From positions 1 through 64,000 of the forward strand of contig JAQWOH010000069.1 in NCBI GenBank assembly GCA_029245955.1: a DNA stretch of 64,000 bases, read 5' to 3'. The stretch comes from Fuerstiella sp. (lineage in GTDB: Bacteria; Planctomycetota; Planctomycetia; Planctomycetales; Planctomycetaceae). Positions 1 through 7,880 of this stretch are shown one piece after another; position 1 is the stretch's first letter, and each line of letters starts with the position of its first letter. The position numbers and the translations under genes are program-made. Below the pieces are notes generated by a model. It saw only the letters and a program-made list of their open reading frames with translations, was not told the origin of the DNA and ran no database searches.

Positions 1-492
1 TCGCGTTTGCACCCAAGGGTGCATTCACGTCGCCGCGAACGTCCACACAACGGAAGCAACTTGACAGATGAGCCACGGTTGAGAGGGATGAGTTTCGGTA
101 GGCAGTGCCAGTCAGGGCGGATGGGTGTGGGACGAACTGCGCGTCCCCGCCAAGCGCCACACTTTCTCACCGCCGTATACATGCGACCCAAGTGGCGAGT
201 ACTCGCGTCCAAAAGTCCCAAAGGTCGTGGTGTTCAGCAGGGAAGAGTTCAGGAAGCAGGCGGCAGAGACACCAACCACTGATGTTGGGTGCGAGGGGGA
301 ATTAAAACCACACCCTGGCAAAAAGCAGCCGGATCCGACGCGCAATCCGACGCGCAACCGACAAGAAGTGAGGCGAATGGGGGCGAATCCGAAGTTTGAA
401 CCACCAGTGCGGCCCAAACAAAACAGCCTGCGAATTCCCGTCTCAAAGGACAATTCACAGGGGGCTGTGGGCCAATCGGCAAATGGAAAAAC
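1..492. other. Gene-poor stretch beyond selC
   Basis: No gene can be assigned with confidence. A plus-strand frame beginning with GTG at 125 stays open to 523 and its first 80 codons have the G/C-rich third positions of real genes, but it would run 31 bp into the tRNA-Sec gene on the other strand and resembles no family I recognise. A tandem 12-mer (tccgacgcgcaa) occurs near 335-357, and a small palindrome (7-bp arms, 2-nt centre) sits at 8-23. Confidence 0.4.
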
Positions 493-585
493 GGAAGAGG
501 ATGGGAATCGAACCCACCAGTGATGCGTTAACACCACTCAACGGTTTTGAAGACCGTGGCGGTCACCAGACCAGCAAACTCTTCC
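493..585 (-). tRNA. selC: Selenocysteine tRNA, tRNA-Sec(UCA)
   Basis: Read on the minus strand this is a 93-nt tRNA. The acceptor stem GGAAGAG pairs perfectly with CTCTTCC. The D arm is compact (GGTC/GACC closing a TGGT loop). The anticodon stem is ACGGT/ACCGT around a CTTCAAA loop, giving anticodon TCA. The long variable arm has 7 pairs including one G-T (AGTGGTG/CATCACT), and the T arm carries TTCGATT. The long variable arm, UCA anticodon and GGAAGA... start are all typical of bacterial tRNA-Sec, which is charged with serine and converted by SelA using selenophosphate from SelD. CCA is not encoded, and five T residues follow the 3' end. The eighth acceptor pair expected in bacterial tRNA-Sec would be T/C here, a mismatch. 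selA and selD lie upstream on the same strand but are separated by an inserted element. Confidence 0.95.
549..585 (-). repeat. att-like direct repeat, copy 1 (5' half of selC)
   Basis: The 5' 37 nt of the intact tRNA-Sec gene match 3867-3903 in the same orientation at 34 of 37 positions, with the first 24 nt (562-585 and 3880-3903) exact. Similarity stops at the tRNA 5' end on one side and in the anticodon loop on the other. Tyrosine recombinases are known to use tRNA genes as attachment sites, and an integrase stub lies just inside this copy. Confidence 0.8.
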
Positions 586-628
586 CTGTAGTAAAAAGAA
601 ATCAACGCAACGGTTTCCTGTTTTGTAC

Positions 629-665
629 TACCACCAGTATACAGCCGGCACTAGAAAGTTGCGCC
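629..665 (-). promoter_or_regulatory. Possible selC promoter
   Basis: Reading toward selC there is a TATACT hexamer at 641-636, about 50 nt before the tRNA 5' end. At a 17-nt spacing the -35 position is poor (no TTGACA-like hexamer). If the inserted element separated selC from its original operon promoter, a promoter in this stretch is needed. This is inference from position and a single good hexamer. Confidence 0.2.
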
Positions 666-725
666 CGCCGGATTGTGACCGGGGCAGGCAGTATCACAAC
701 GCCCCTTGAGCAGGAGTATTGAGAC

Positions 726-851
726 GTGTCCAAAGTAGAACAGAAAACGTCGACTGTCCAGCGGAAGCCTCGGCAGAAGTCAAAGAAGGTGAAGCTGAAA
801 AAGTCGCTAAAGCCGTATAAGGACTTTCCGCTGACTCCACACAACAGCTGA
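726..851 (+). pseudogene. N-terminal stub of a tyrosine recombinase (integrase)
   Basis: A GTG-started frame of 41 codons gives a very basic peptide that ends in LKPYKDFPLTPHNS before TGA. In planctomycete phage-type integrases I recall an N-terminal segment of the form KPYKDFPLTPH.SG.W.KKIRGK..YFG, so this is the first part of such a gene with the core-binding and catalytic domains missing. The TGA stop at 849-851 appears to be the first three bases of an inserted IS end (tgacctgccccc). Its place immediately inside the selC repeat is where an island integrase is expected. The family assignment rests on a short segment recalled from memory. Confidence 0.55.
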
Positions 852-1500
852 CCTGCCCCCAGGGATGGTGCCAGATTCTAACTCGGATGCCGCGGGCGAT
901 TTATTGCTGATAACACGGCTACCGGCGCTGGTAGCCGGTAGTTCAGTGAGCTGTGTGAACGAACCACACGGTAATGACACCTCCACTTTTCTGTCAGGGC
1001 TCGAGCTTCCAGCAGAGTGTCAAGCAGTTCCACGTTAAGCAAATCGTCCCTTAGTTTTCCGCTGAAGGAATCGATAAATCCGTTCTCCCATGGACTTCCG
1101 GGTTCGATAAACAGTGTCCGAACGCCGACACGATCCAGCCGGTTCCGGCCACGCCTCGCCGTAAATTCCGGACCATTGGCGGATCAAATGTAATTCGGCG
1201 TACCGCCTGTCACGAACAGATCGCTGCGTCATTCCACAACCTCTTCACCGGTCCGTCGTCGAGAGACATCAATGCCAAGATATTTACAAGTGAACTCATC
1301 AAGCATCGTCAGCAAGCGTAACGGGCGACCGTCATGTGCGCGACTGAACACAAAATCATACGTCCGGACGTGATCTCGGTAAGCCGGACGAAGACGCACA
1401 CACGAACCATCATTGGGCCACAGATGTCGCCGCTTGGGCTGCTTCTGAATAATATTTTCTGTTTCTTGTGACCAAACCCTTTGTTTATCCCCCCATGGCT
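849..1500 (-). pseudogene. Degraded IS3-family transposase (OrfB) remnant
   Basis: Minus-strand frames read through the integrase-core (rve) part of an IS3-type OrfB, with at least two frame changes. About 1440-1230 encodes QKQPKRRHLWPNDGSC, then YDFVFSRAHDGRPLRLLTMLDEFT. About 1160-890 in another frame encodes RLDRVGVRTLFIEPGSPWEN, GFIDSFSGKLRDDLLNVELL and ALTEKWRCHY, ending near PAPVAVLSAINR. The N-terminal part and OrfA are missing. The sequence starting at 849, tgacctgccccc, looks like an IS terminal repeat. The element sits in the truncated integrase gene and can no longer make an active enzyme. Confidence 0.8.
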
Positions 1501-1697
1501 GGTCGCGGTTAGTGGGGCGCAGGTCATCGGAATACGACTGATTTTCGGAAGCAGATTCCACGCAGATTCGGGTGATTGAAGTCGATAAACCGGGCAAAAC
1601 ACCAGACTGTGATTGCCGTGATCGATTGGATTGAGGAATTCACAGCACTGGAAACTCGCGTTAGCTTCAGGTTTTATGGGCGCGGCCTCGAATCTGA

Positions 1698-3323
1698 TTA
1701 TGCAGTCGAAGCCTTGCTGGGATCGGAGAGCAAGCTTTCAAGAACAGCACAAAGTTGCTTTAACGTATATGGCTTCGATAAATACTCCATTCCTTCTTCG
1801 ACATTCATTTTAGGAATGCTACCACCTGAAACTATTGCAACAGGGAGATCGGCGCGACTCTGTCTTAGCTGCCTGGCTAAGTCAATTCCGTTGCCGGGGT
1901 TCAGTCCCAAGTCAATTATCGCTGCATCGAAATCGCAGGGTTGTTCAGTAAACGCATCGAGCGCAGTCTGGAAATCAGTACAAGCAACCGTTTTGTGCCC
2001 TTGAGACTGCACTGACGTCTCAAGGGTTTCTAAAACCAGCGGCTCATCGTCGACGCACAAAAATGATGCGTTTGTCCGCTCCTGACTCCGCTCATCATTC
2101 ACGGGGACGTTGTCAACGGGGGGAAGTACGACCGTGAATATCGTTTCTTTGAGTTCTTCTGACTGGACCGTAATTTGGCCGCCGAGCTGGCCTACATGAT
2201 GTTTGACAATCGAAAGACCGACACCCGAGCCGCCAAACGCTGACTTGTCGTAGTGCTTGGTACTGAAGAGCGGGTCGAAACATCGGCTTAATACGTCAGG
2301 ACTCATCCCGGCCCCGTTATCCGCAATCGTGACGACTAACGAATCGTCCCGGAAATGTGTCTCGACGCACAGTTTTCCACCGATTCCACGTAACGCGTCG
2401 ATTGCGTTCAACATCAAATTCGTCACTATCTCACGAAACATCGCGGGATCTTTCAAAACGAAAGTATTTGTACAGGTCCCGATATTCACATCGATATTGA
2501 CGTTCTCCGACACAGCGATCACACCCAGTTGATCTTCCAGTTCGTCGATAATTACGTCAGCAGTGACACGATCCCGGTCCCCCAAGGCCTTCCACCGATT
2601 TACATGATCCAGCTGACCTAACTTTCCGGCAGCGGTCCTAACGCTCTGTCTGCAGACATCCAGGATCTTCTTGTGGCCAACACGCTTTTCTAGTCCATTC
2701 GGATCAGATTCATACAGATCAAGAAAGGCCACAGCAGGGGTAAGAGCATTTTTGATTCCGTGGATGGTACCGGATGAAACAATTGCCTCTGTATAGAATT
2801 TGTCTTTCATGAAGAGTTCCCGACGAAGCCCGATAATATGAGCCACCTGCACCCCATGCACTCGCAGCGTTTCCATCATTAGTTCCGATGGCTGCATGGG
2901 GCTTGAACTGGCGACACACAGGCTACCAATACAGCAGCCAGGGAATATCGTGATCGGATATCCTGCATAGAAGCGGATCCCTCCTTCAGCAACCAGAAAC
3001 GAATCACGGAAACGCTCATCTTGCTCTGCGTCTACGACCGTAAGAGGCATTTGAGACTGAACGACGTTTTCGCAGAAGCAACCTGTCCTCTGCATCTCGC
3101 GAACATCCAAACCAATTCTGGAAGCCAGATAGAGCCGATCCCGGTCAACGAGAGACACGGCAACGATCGGACATTCAAAAATCCTTGAAAGCAGTTGAGT
3201 GTGTTCGTTGAGGACGTCTTCGTCGTCCGAGTCAAGCAGACCGGTTTGATGCAGCGCCTGAAGGCGAAGTTCTTCGGACAGCAAGTTCTGCGTCGTGTTA
3301 GACTGATAGCCGTGTCCACTCAT
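1698..3323 (-). CDS. Hybrid sensor histidine kinase with GAF and receiver domains
   Basis: 541 residues. A GAF-type sensor domain occupies about residues 18-168 (Cys-rich around 82-84 and 130-136). The H-box is IHGIKN with the candidate phospho-acceptor His188, which is unusual in lacking the canonical HE pair. The ATPase domain shows an N-box (Asn306), DNGAGM at 335-340 and GGSGVGLSIV at 364-373. A C-terminal receiver has Asp425/426, phospho-acceptor Asp471 and Lys517. No membrane segment is seen, so it is probably cytoplasmic. It would relay phosphate from the kinase core to its own receiver; the partner is unknown. It is the only intact gene between the two selC repeats, so it is probably cargo of the integrated element. 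Confidence 0.85.
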   Translation of the reverse strand: MSGHGYQSNTTQNLLSEELRLQALHQTGLLDSDDEDVLNEHTQLLSRIFECPIVAVSLVDRDRLYLASRIGLDVREMQRTGCFCENVVQSQMPLTVVDAEQDERFRDSFLVAEGGIRFYAGYPITIFPGCCIGSLCVASSSPMQPSELMMETLRVHGVQVAHIIGLRRELFMKDKFYTEAIVSSGTIHGIKNALTPAVAFLDLYESDPNGLEKRVGHKKILDVCRQSVRTAAGKLGQLDHVNRWKALGDRDRVTADVIIDELEDQLGVIAVSENVNIDVNIGTCTNTFVLKDPAMFREIVTNLMLNAIDALRGIGGKLCVETHFRDDSLVVTIADNGAGMSPDVLSRCFDPLFSTKHYDKSAFGGSGVGLSIVKHHVGQLGGQITVQSEELKETIFTVVLPPVDNVPVNDERSQERTNASFLCVDDEPLVLETLETSVQSQGHKTVACTDFQTALDAFTEQPCDFDAAIIDLGLNPGNGIDLARQLRQSRADLPVAIVSGGSIPKMNVEEGMEYLSKPYTLKQLCAVLESLLSDPSKASTA

Positions 3324-3597
3324 ATTCGATTTCCTTTTGCCAGAATTCGTTCTTTCTTAACTGTCCCCGCGGATGATGCTGGATTCTTACTGACACTCCG
3401 GGGGACTTCATCAGCGAAACACAGTGTAATGACGTCAGCAGCCATCCGCATCCGCTATTTGTGCCATTGTCGAGCTGAAGTTCACTCCTTGATCAGGGTG
3501 ATTGGCCTGACTTAATTCCGCGAATTCTCCGGCAGCTGCATTGCCAATAGCGCGATACTGACAGACCTTATCGTCATCAAGACTCCTGACTTCAACC
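3324..3597. other. Intergenic, upstream of the hybrid kinase
   Basis: Nothing recognisable apart from sequence that must carry the kinase promoter. Open frames here are short and have no family resemblance. Confidence 0.4.
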
Positions 3598-3680
3598 TAT
3601 TTGCGGACATCCTGTAAGAACAGCAACCGATTTTCATTCAGACATTCGGCGTGAAACCGGCTATTGAACGACTCAATGAG
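3598..3680 (-). pseudogene. C-terminal fragment of a second IS3-type transposase
   Basis: Read on the minus strand from 3680 the frame gives LIESFNSRFHAECLNENRLL followed by FLQDVRK and a TAG stop at 3597-3599. This is the conserved SFNSRFRAECLN...FLSLEDA region of IS3-family OrfB proteins. It differs in sequence from the transposase at 849-1500, so it derives from another element. Only about 27 codons remain. Confidence 0.7.
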
Positions 3681-3866
3681 TAGTTCTTGGTTGGCTTTTG
3701 TATCACCGTCCTTCGTTACCAGCCGTACGAGTAGTACATCTTGCTGCAGTGACTCGTTTCGGCGCGTAACGTGACATTTTCGGGAGCCGACGAAAACGGC
3801 AGTAAAGTCACTTCGCCGAAGTCATAAGTGGTGCGGACCGAAGCTGTGAAATTGCGGTTCGTTGTC

Positions 3867-3903
3867 GAAAACCGTGTCAGTCACCAGACCAGCAAACTCT
3901 TCC
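3867..3903 (-). repeat. att-like direct repeat, copy 2 (orphan 5' half of selC)
   Basis: This is the first 37 nt of a tRNA-Sec gene, 34 of 37 identical to 549-585. The three changes lie in the D-arm/anticodon-stem junction and the anticodon stem, and similarity fades in the anticodon loop. It begins 38 nt downstream of the selD stop, exactly where selC would sit in a selA-selD-selC operon. It cannot fold into a tRNA. I interpret it as the original 5' half of selC displaced by integration. Confidence 0.8.
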
Positions 3904-3940
3904 GTGTGAGCGACATCGTATAATGAAATTGAACCAGGCT

Positions 3941-6142
3941 TCAGATAACGACAATTGAATTGTCGTTATCTGTTCTTCTGCAGACCTGGCCGATGCACAC
4001 CGGGGCGGGAAGACCGTTGATCTGTACGGCTGCCGTAAAGTCTCGGGCCGCTTCGGTCGATACTCCCAGAAGCAGGCCCCCGCATGTCTGAGGATCGAAC
4101 AGGGCCTGATACTGTGCGGTCATCTGCTGATCAGACGTCGCTGATATTTCTCCCGCAACGCTTCGATTCTGGGGTGCAAGTGTGCTCTCGATGCCGGCTT
4201 TGAACATGTCGACGACGCCGGGCAGCAGTGGGATACTCGACAGGTCAAGTTCAGCGGCGACGTTGCTGGCTGCCAGCATTTCGACAAGATGTCCGGCCAG
4301 GCCAAAGCCAGTCACGTCGGTTCCGGCGCGGATGCCGATTTTTCCTGCAACGGCCGCCAGCGCGTGCTGCCGCATCAACATCGTTTCGATCAGCGTATCG
4401 TATGCTCCGGCCGGACATTGCGATCTCATATGGGCAGCCAGCAGGATGCCGACTCCGAGCGGCTTGGTCAGATACAACCGATCACCGATTCCGAGATTCT
4501 TTTTCTGCAGTAGTGTTTCGGACAATGGTTCACCGAGCACTGTGAAGCCGACTTCCAGTCGTGGCCCGATGATTGTGTGGCCACCAACAACGTCAGCATT
4601 CAGTGCTCTGAATTCGTGTCGTGCCCCCTGCAGCATTTCACTCAGGGCTCGCCGCTGTGAGGCAGAGTCGCCTTCGGGCAGCACGATGTTAGCGACAGCT
4701 GACGTGACAGACGCACCCATGGCGATCAGATCGCTGGCGGAATGCAGCGCGGCAATTCGGCCAGCCAGATACATGTCGTTAAAAGGAGTGGTGAAAAAAT
4801 CCGTGGACACGACGATCTGTCCTCCGGTTGACACCGGCACGACTGCGGCGTCGTCCAACTGCACTGCACCGGATCGGTCGTTCAGGCTGTCGAGCGACAA
4901 TGCAGATTCAAGGACAACAGCCCCCAGTTTGCAGCCACAGCCTTTGCACTGCATCTGTTCCATGTCATCGGGCATATCATACAGCATGCGGAACATGTTC
5001 ATGAAACGGCTGTCAATTCGGTCCTTCAATCGTTTGACCCAGCGACCGGAAAAACTTCGGCCCTTCCATTCGCCAATTGCTTGTCCGTCGCCGGTATTGA
5101 GCAGTTTTAGGAACGACCGTTGAGGAACGTAGGTGGTCAGCGGCTGATGTTTCAGTGTGCGTTGAATGTTTTCCCAGAGGATCGGCCCCTGGCGAACAGC
5201 ATAGACACCGGCTTTAGGAAGGTCTTCGCTGACGATCGAACCTGTATCCCCGACCGCAAACACCGGTTGTCCGGAAACGGACTGCAGCGTGGCATTGGTT
5301 GCGACGAACCCGTGATTATCCAGCGGCAGGCTGAGTTGAGACAGCAGGGCCGGCGGAACGGCGCCTGTGGCCCAGACCACAATGTCGGCGTTGTGAACGC
5401 TGTCGTTGGTTAAAGTGACTGCAGAGGTCGTGACGTCCTTAATCGCCTGCCCCGTCGTTACAGAGATGCCGCGTCTTGATATCTCTGCGGCTACGCGTTG
5501 CCGAGTTGATTCGCAGACGCCATCAAGAATCCGGTCGCTTCGCGTGATCAACTCCAGATCGAGAGAGGCGTCACAGACAGAGGTGATGAATGGTGGCAGG
5601 CAAAACAGAATCTCGATTCCTGCGACGCCGCTGCCGATGACCGCAATTTTCAGCCTTCGTGCGTCGTCCGCAGCGGCATTTGTATTCTGGTCTGTCAGAA
5701 CGTGATCAACTGCGGACCGCAGTCGCTGCAGAAAGGTCTGCATCGGCTTAATCGTGACCAGGGATTCGACGTGGCTGCCGATACCGTCCGTAGACGGTAC
5801 GGAGCCTACTCCTGCCGACAGTACGTCGAAGGTCACGGCCGGGCGATCCCGGAATATGACTTCGCGGCGTTCGAGATCCAGGCCCGCAACCTCATCCACG
5901 ATAAAGCGAGCACCAACCGCAGAACACAATCGGACCAGATCGATCTCCATATCTGAAGGCGGGATCTGTTGCGCCAGTGCGGCCGGCAGCATTCCCGAGT
6001 AGGTGGCGATCGAGTGGTTGGAGATACACGTAAGACTCGTGTCGGGAATCGCATGGTCACGCCACATTTTCACAATGTGGGCGTTGGTGTGTCCTACGCC
6101 CAGCAGAACGACGTGTTTACCCGGCAGTCGTTCTATGTTCAC
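3941..6142 (-). CDS. selD: Selenide, water dikinase fused to NADH-dehydrogenase-like flavoprotein
   Basis: 733 residues. The N-terminal half (about 8-385) is a pyridine-nucleotide-disulfide oxidoreductase of the NDH-2/sulfide:quinone reductase type, with an FAD motif near residue 12 (LLGVGHTNAHIV), an NAD motif IGSGVAGIE and FAVGDTG. The C-terminal half (about 395-733) is SelD. Its active-site loop C399-K-G-C402-G-C404-K405 corresponds to Cys17/Lys20 of E. coli SelD, so this is a Cys, not Sec, version. Later Asp- and Gly-rich ATP-binding segments (VVSTDFFTTP, DVVGGHTIIGP, DVTGFGLAGHL) are present. SelD makes selenophosphate from selenide and ATP; the flavoprotein domain may supply reduced selenium or be redox-linked (inference). 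The start overlaps the selA stop by 4 bp (ATGA), indicating translational coupling. Such fusions are known in several bacteria. Confidence 0.93.
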   Translation of the reverse strand: MNIERLPGKHVVLLGVGHTNAHIVKMWRDHAIPDTSLTCISNHSIATYSGMLPAALAQQIPPSDMEIDLVRLCSAVGARFIVDEVAGLDLERREVIFRDRPAVTFDVLSAGVGSVPSTDGIGSHVESLVTIKPMQTFLQRLRSAVDHVLTDQNTNAAADDARRLKIAVIGSGVAGIEILFCLPPFITSVCDASLDLELITRSDRILDGVCESTRQRVAAEISRRGISVTTGQAIKDVTTSAVTLTNDSVHNADIVVWATGAVPPALLSQLSLPLDNHGFVATNATLQSVSGQPVFAVGDTGSIVSEDLPKAGVYAVRQGPILWENIQRTLKHQPLTTYVPQRSFLKLLNTGDGQAIGEWKGRSFSGRWVKRLKDRIDSRFMNMFRMLYDMPDDMEQMQCKGCGCKLGAVVLESALSLDSLNDRSGAVQLDDAAVVPVSTGGQIVVSTDFFTTPFNDMYLAGRIAALHSASDLIAMGASVTSAVANIVLPEGDSASQRRALSEMLQGARHEFRALNADVVGGHTIIGPRLEVGFTVLGEPLSETLLQKKNLGIGDRLYLTKPLGVGILLAAHMRSQCPAGAYDTLIETMLMRQHALAAVAGKIGIRAGTDVTGFGLAGHLVEMLAASNVAAELDLSSIPLLPGVVDMFKAGIESTLAPQNRSVAGEISATSDQQMTAQYQALFDPQTCGGLLLGVSTEAARDFTAAVQINGLPAPVCIGQVCRRTDNDNSIVVI
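3942..3972 (-). terminator. Perfect 15-bp inverted repeat spanning the selD stop
   Basis: Arms 3942-3956 and 3958-3972 are perfectly complementary around a single central base, and the last codons of selD, including part of its TGA, lie inside. In RNA this makes a strong hairpin at the very 3' end of the selD message. No T-run follows, so it is not a textbook intrinsic terminator. It could instead be an mRNA 3'-end stabiliser, a processing signal between selD and the former selC, or a protein-binding site. Confidence 0.5.
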
Positions 6143-7560
6143 TCGCTGCGGCCTTCCAGTGGGCTTGACGGTGCTGCGACTGAGCCGGCAAGAGCACTGG
6201 ACAGTCGTTCCGCCAGTATTTCAAGCTGATCAGCATTGACTGTTCTGATGTCCAGCAGCACGGCGTCGTCGTTGATCCGACATAGTACGGCCGGCTTGCC
6301 GCAGCGAAGTTGTATCGCTACCTCCTGAATCGCGTGCCCTGTAATCCGCAGGCCATAGCCGGGGATCTGCGAACCCGGCACCGAGCCACCACCGACTTCA
6401 GATATACACTCTACGGTCTCCACGACGAATTGCTCTGGTACAGACATGCAGTTACGGAGTGTTTCGCTGTTTCTTCGCAATTCGTCAGTCGTGCGTGACA
6501 TCATTTGTGTCAGCGGAATTTCATCTGAGGTCGTACCGGCCATGTGAATCTCTGCCGTGGCTTCCACGGCTGCCAGAGTCATCTTGTCGACTCGCAACGC
6601 CCTCATCATCGGGTTCTGACGCAACGCTTCGATCCATTGTGACTTACCAACGATGATACCGGCCTGAGGTCCGCCGAACAGTTTGTCGCCGCTGAATAAC
6701 GTCAGGTCAGCTCCCGCAGCCACGCTGTCTGGCACCGTTGGTTCGCGCAGGCCGAATGTGGTCAGGTCCTGCATACACCCGCTGCCGACATCGTCGACCA
6801 CCGGAACGTTTCGTTCCAGTCCCAGGGCAACCAGATCGGCAATGTCCGGTTCGGTGACGAATCCGCCCTGGAAGAAATTGCTGCGGTGCACTCGGATGAT
6901 GGCCCCGGTGTTTTCGGTGATGGCGTCCTGGTAGTCTCCAAGGTAAGTGCGGTTTGTCGTGCCAATTTCCGTCAGCATGGCGCCCGACGCGGAAAACACT
7001 TCGGGCAGTCGAAAACCGCCGCCGATTTCCACCAGCTGCCCGCGTGAAACGATGACCTCTTTTCCGGCCGCCAGTGTCTGCAGGACCAGCATCGTTGCAG
7101 CCGCACAGTTATTGACGACAGCCGCGTCCTCGGCTCCGGTGAGTTGTCGCAGAAGCTCGCAGACTCGTTCCCCGCGTTTGTTCCGTTTTCCGGTTTGCAG
7201 ATTCATTTCAACATTTGCGTAACCACTGGATTCCTTCATGCGCTCGACGGCACGTGCTGCGAGCGGTGCTCGCCCCAGATTCGTGTGCAGCAGAATGCCT
7301 GTTGCGTTGATGACCGGTTGTTGTCGCCGACCGTCTTCGATCTGTGAAAACTTCAGCACTTGGTGGACAACAAAGTCCGTAGCTGCCTTCGCGTCAAGCT
7401 CTTCGCCCGCCAATATTGCCGCGCGACATGCGTCGACGCTCTGCCGAATCCAGGCAACGATCTGCTGCCTGGGAAATACGGTGGTGACGGACAATAGCAG
7501 TGGATGGCGCAGGACATGGTCAACTGCGGGAAGGCTTCGTAAGTACTGAGCACTGGGCAT
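6139..7560 (-). CDS. selA: L-seryl-tRNA(Sec) selenium transferase
   Basis: 473 residues, the usual length for SelA. It is a PLP enzyme that converts Ser-tRNA(Sec) to Sec-tRNA(Sec) using selenophosphate. Visible family marks are the N-terminal helical domain, INATGILLHTNLGRAPL at 84-100, DDVGSGC at 256-262 and the PLP-binding Lys293 in LFSGDKLFGGPQAG. It is the first gene of the selA-selD unit and overlaps selD by 4 bp. Its 5' end faces the divergent PSCyt gene at 7881 across 320 bp that should carry both promoters. Confidence 0.96.
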   Translation of the reverse strand: MPSAQYLRSLPAVDHVLRHPLLLSVTTVFPRQQIVAWIRQSVDACRAAILAGEELDAKAATDFVVHQVLKFSQIEDGRRQQPVINATGILLHTNLGRAPLAARAVERMKESSGYANVEMNLQTGKRNKRGERVCELLRQLTGAEDAAVVNNCAAATMLVLQTLAAGKEVIVSRGQLVEIGGGFRLPEVFSASGAMLTEIGTTNRTYLGDYQDAITENTGAIIRVHRSNFFQGGFVTEPDIADLVALGLERNVPVVDDVGSGCMQDLTTFGLREPTVPDSVAAGADLTLFSGDKLFGGPQAGIIVGKSQWIEALRQNPMMRALRVDKMTLAAVEATAEIHMAGTTSDEIPLTQMMSRTTDELRRNSETLRNCMSVPEQFVVETVECISEVGGGSVPGSQIPGYGLRITGHAIQEVAIQLRCGKPAVLCRINDDAVLLDIRTVNADQLEILAERLSSALAGSVAAPSSPLEGRSE

Positions 7561-7880
7561 TTCGGACTCGACGTTCGGTTACTGCTGTCGTCCTGGGTGC
7601 AGCTGAATTGTTCCGGCTGTGACAACTGGGCGGGCGTTGATTTCAGGCCTCGTTTGGGACGCCGTTAGCCGGGACGGATGCGACACCTGAGCGGGCCGAT
7701 TATACCCGGATACACATCGCCAAACTATACAGTGTTCGAAAACGGCCGTTTTTCGATTCCGGGGAGATTCCGTTCGGCGAACGTGTAACGGTTGGATAGG
7801 ATACGGCAGCGGTTCGCTTCCGCGGAACGCCCCCGCCCGCAGTCGCATAAAGTCCGCCCGCCCACAATTGCCATAACGAT
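7561..7880. other. Divergent intergenic region between selA and the PSCyt gene
   Basis: It separates two divergently transcribed units, so it should contain both promoters. I see no clear operator or convincing promoter hexamers, and no structured RNA. Confidence 0.4.

Noticed and set aside
4182..5123. 313-codon plus-strand frame opposite selD
   Set aside because: Ser/Thr/Pro/Arg-rich composition with no family similarity, lying wholly antisense to the SelD domain.
3941..6142. SelD as a selenoprotein
   Set aside because: The active-site position is Cys402 (TGT), not TGA.
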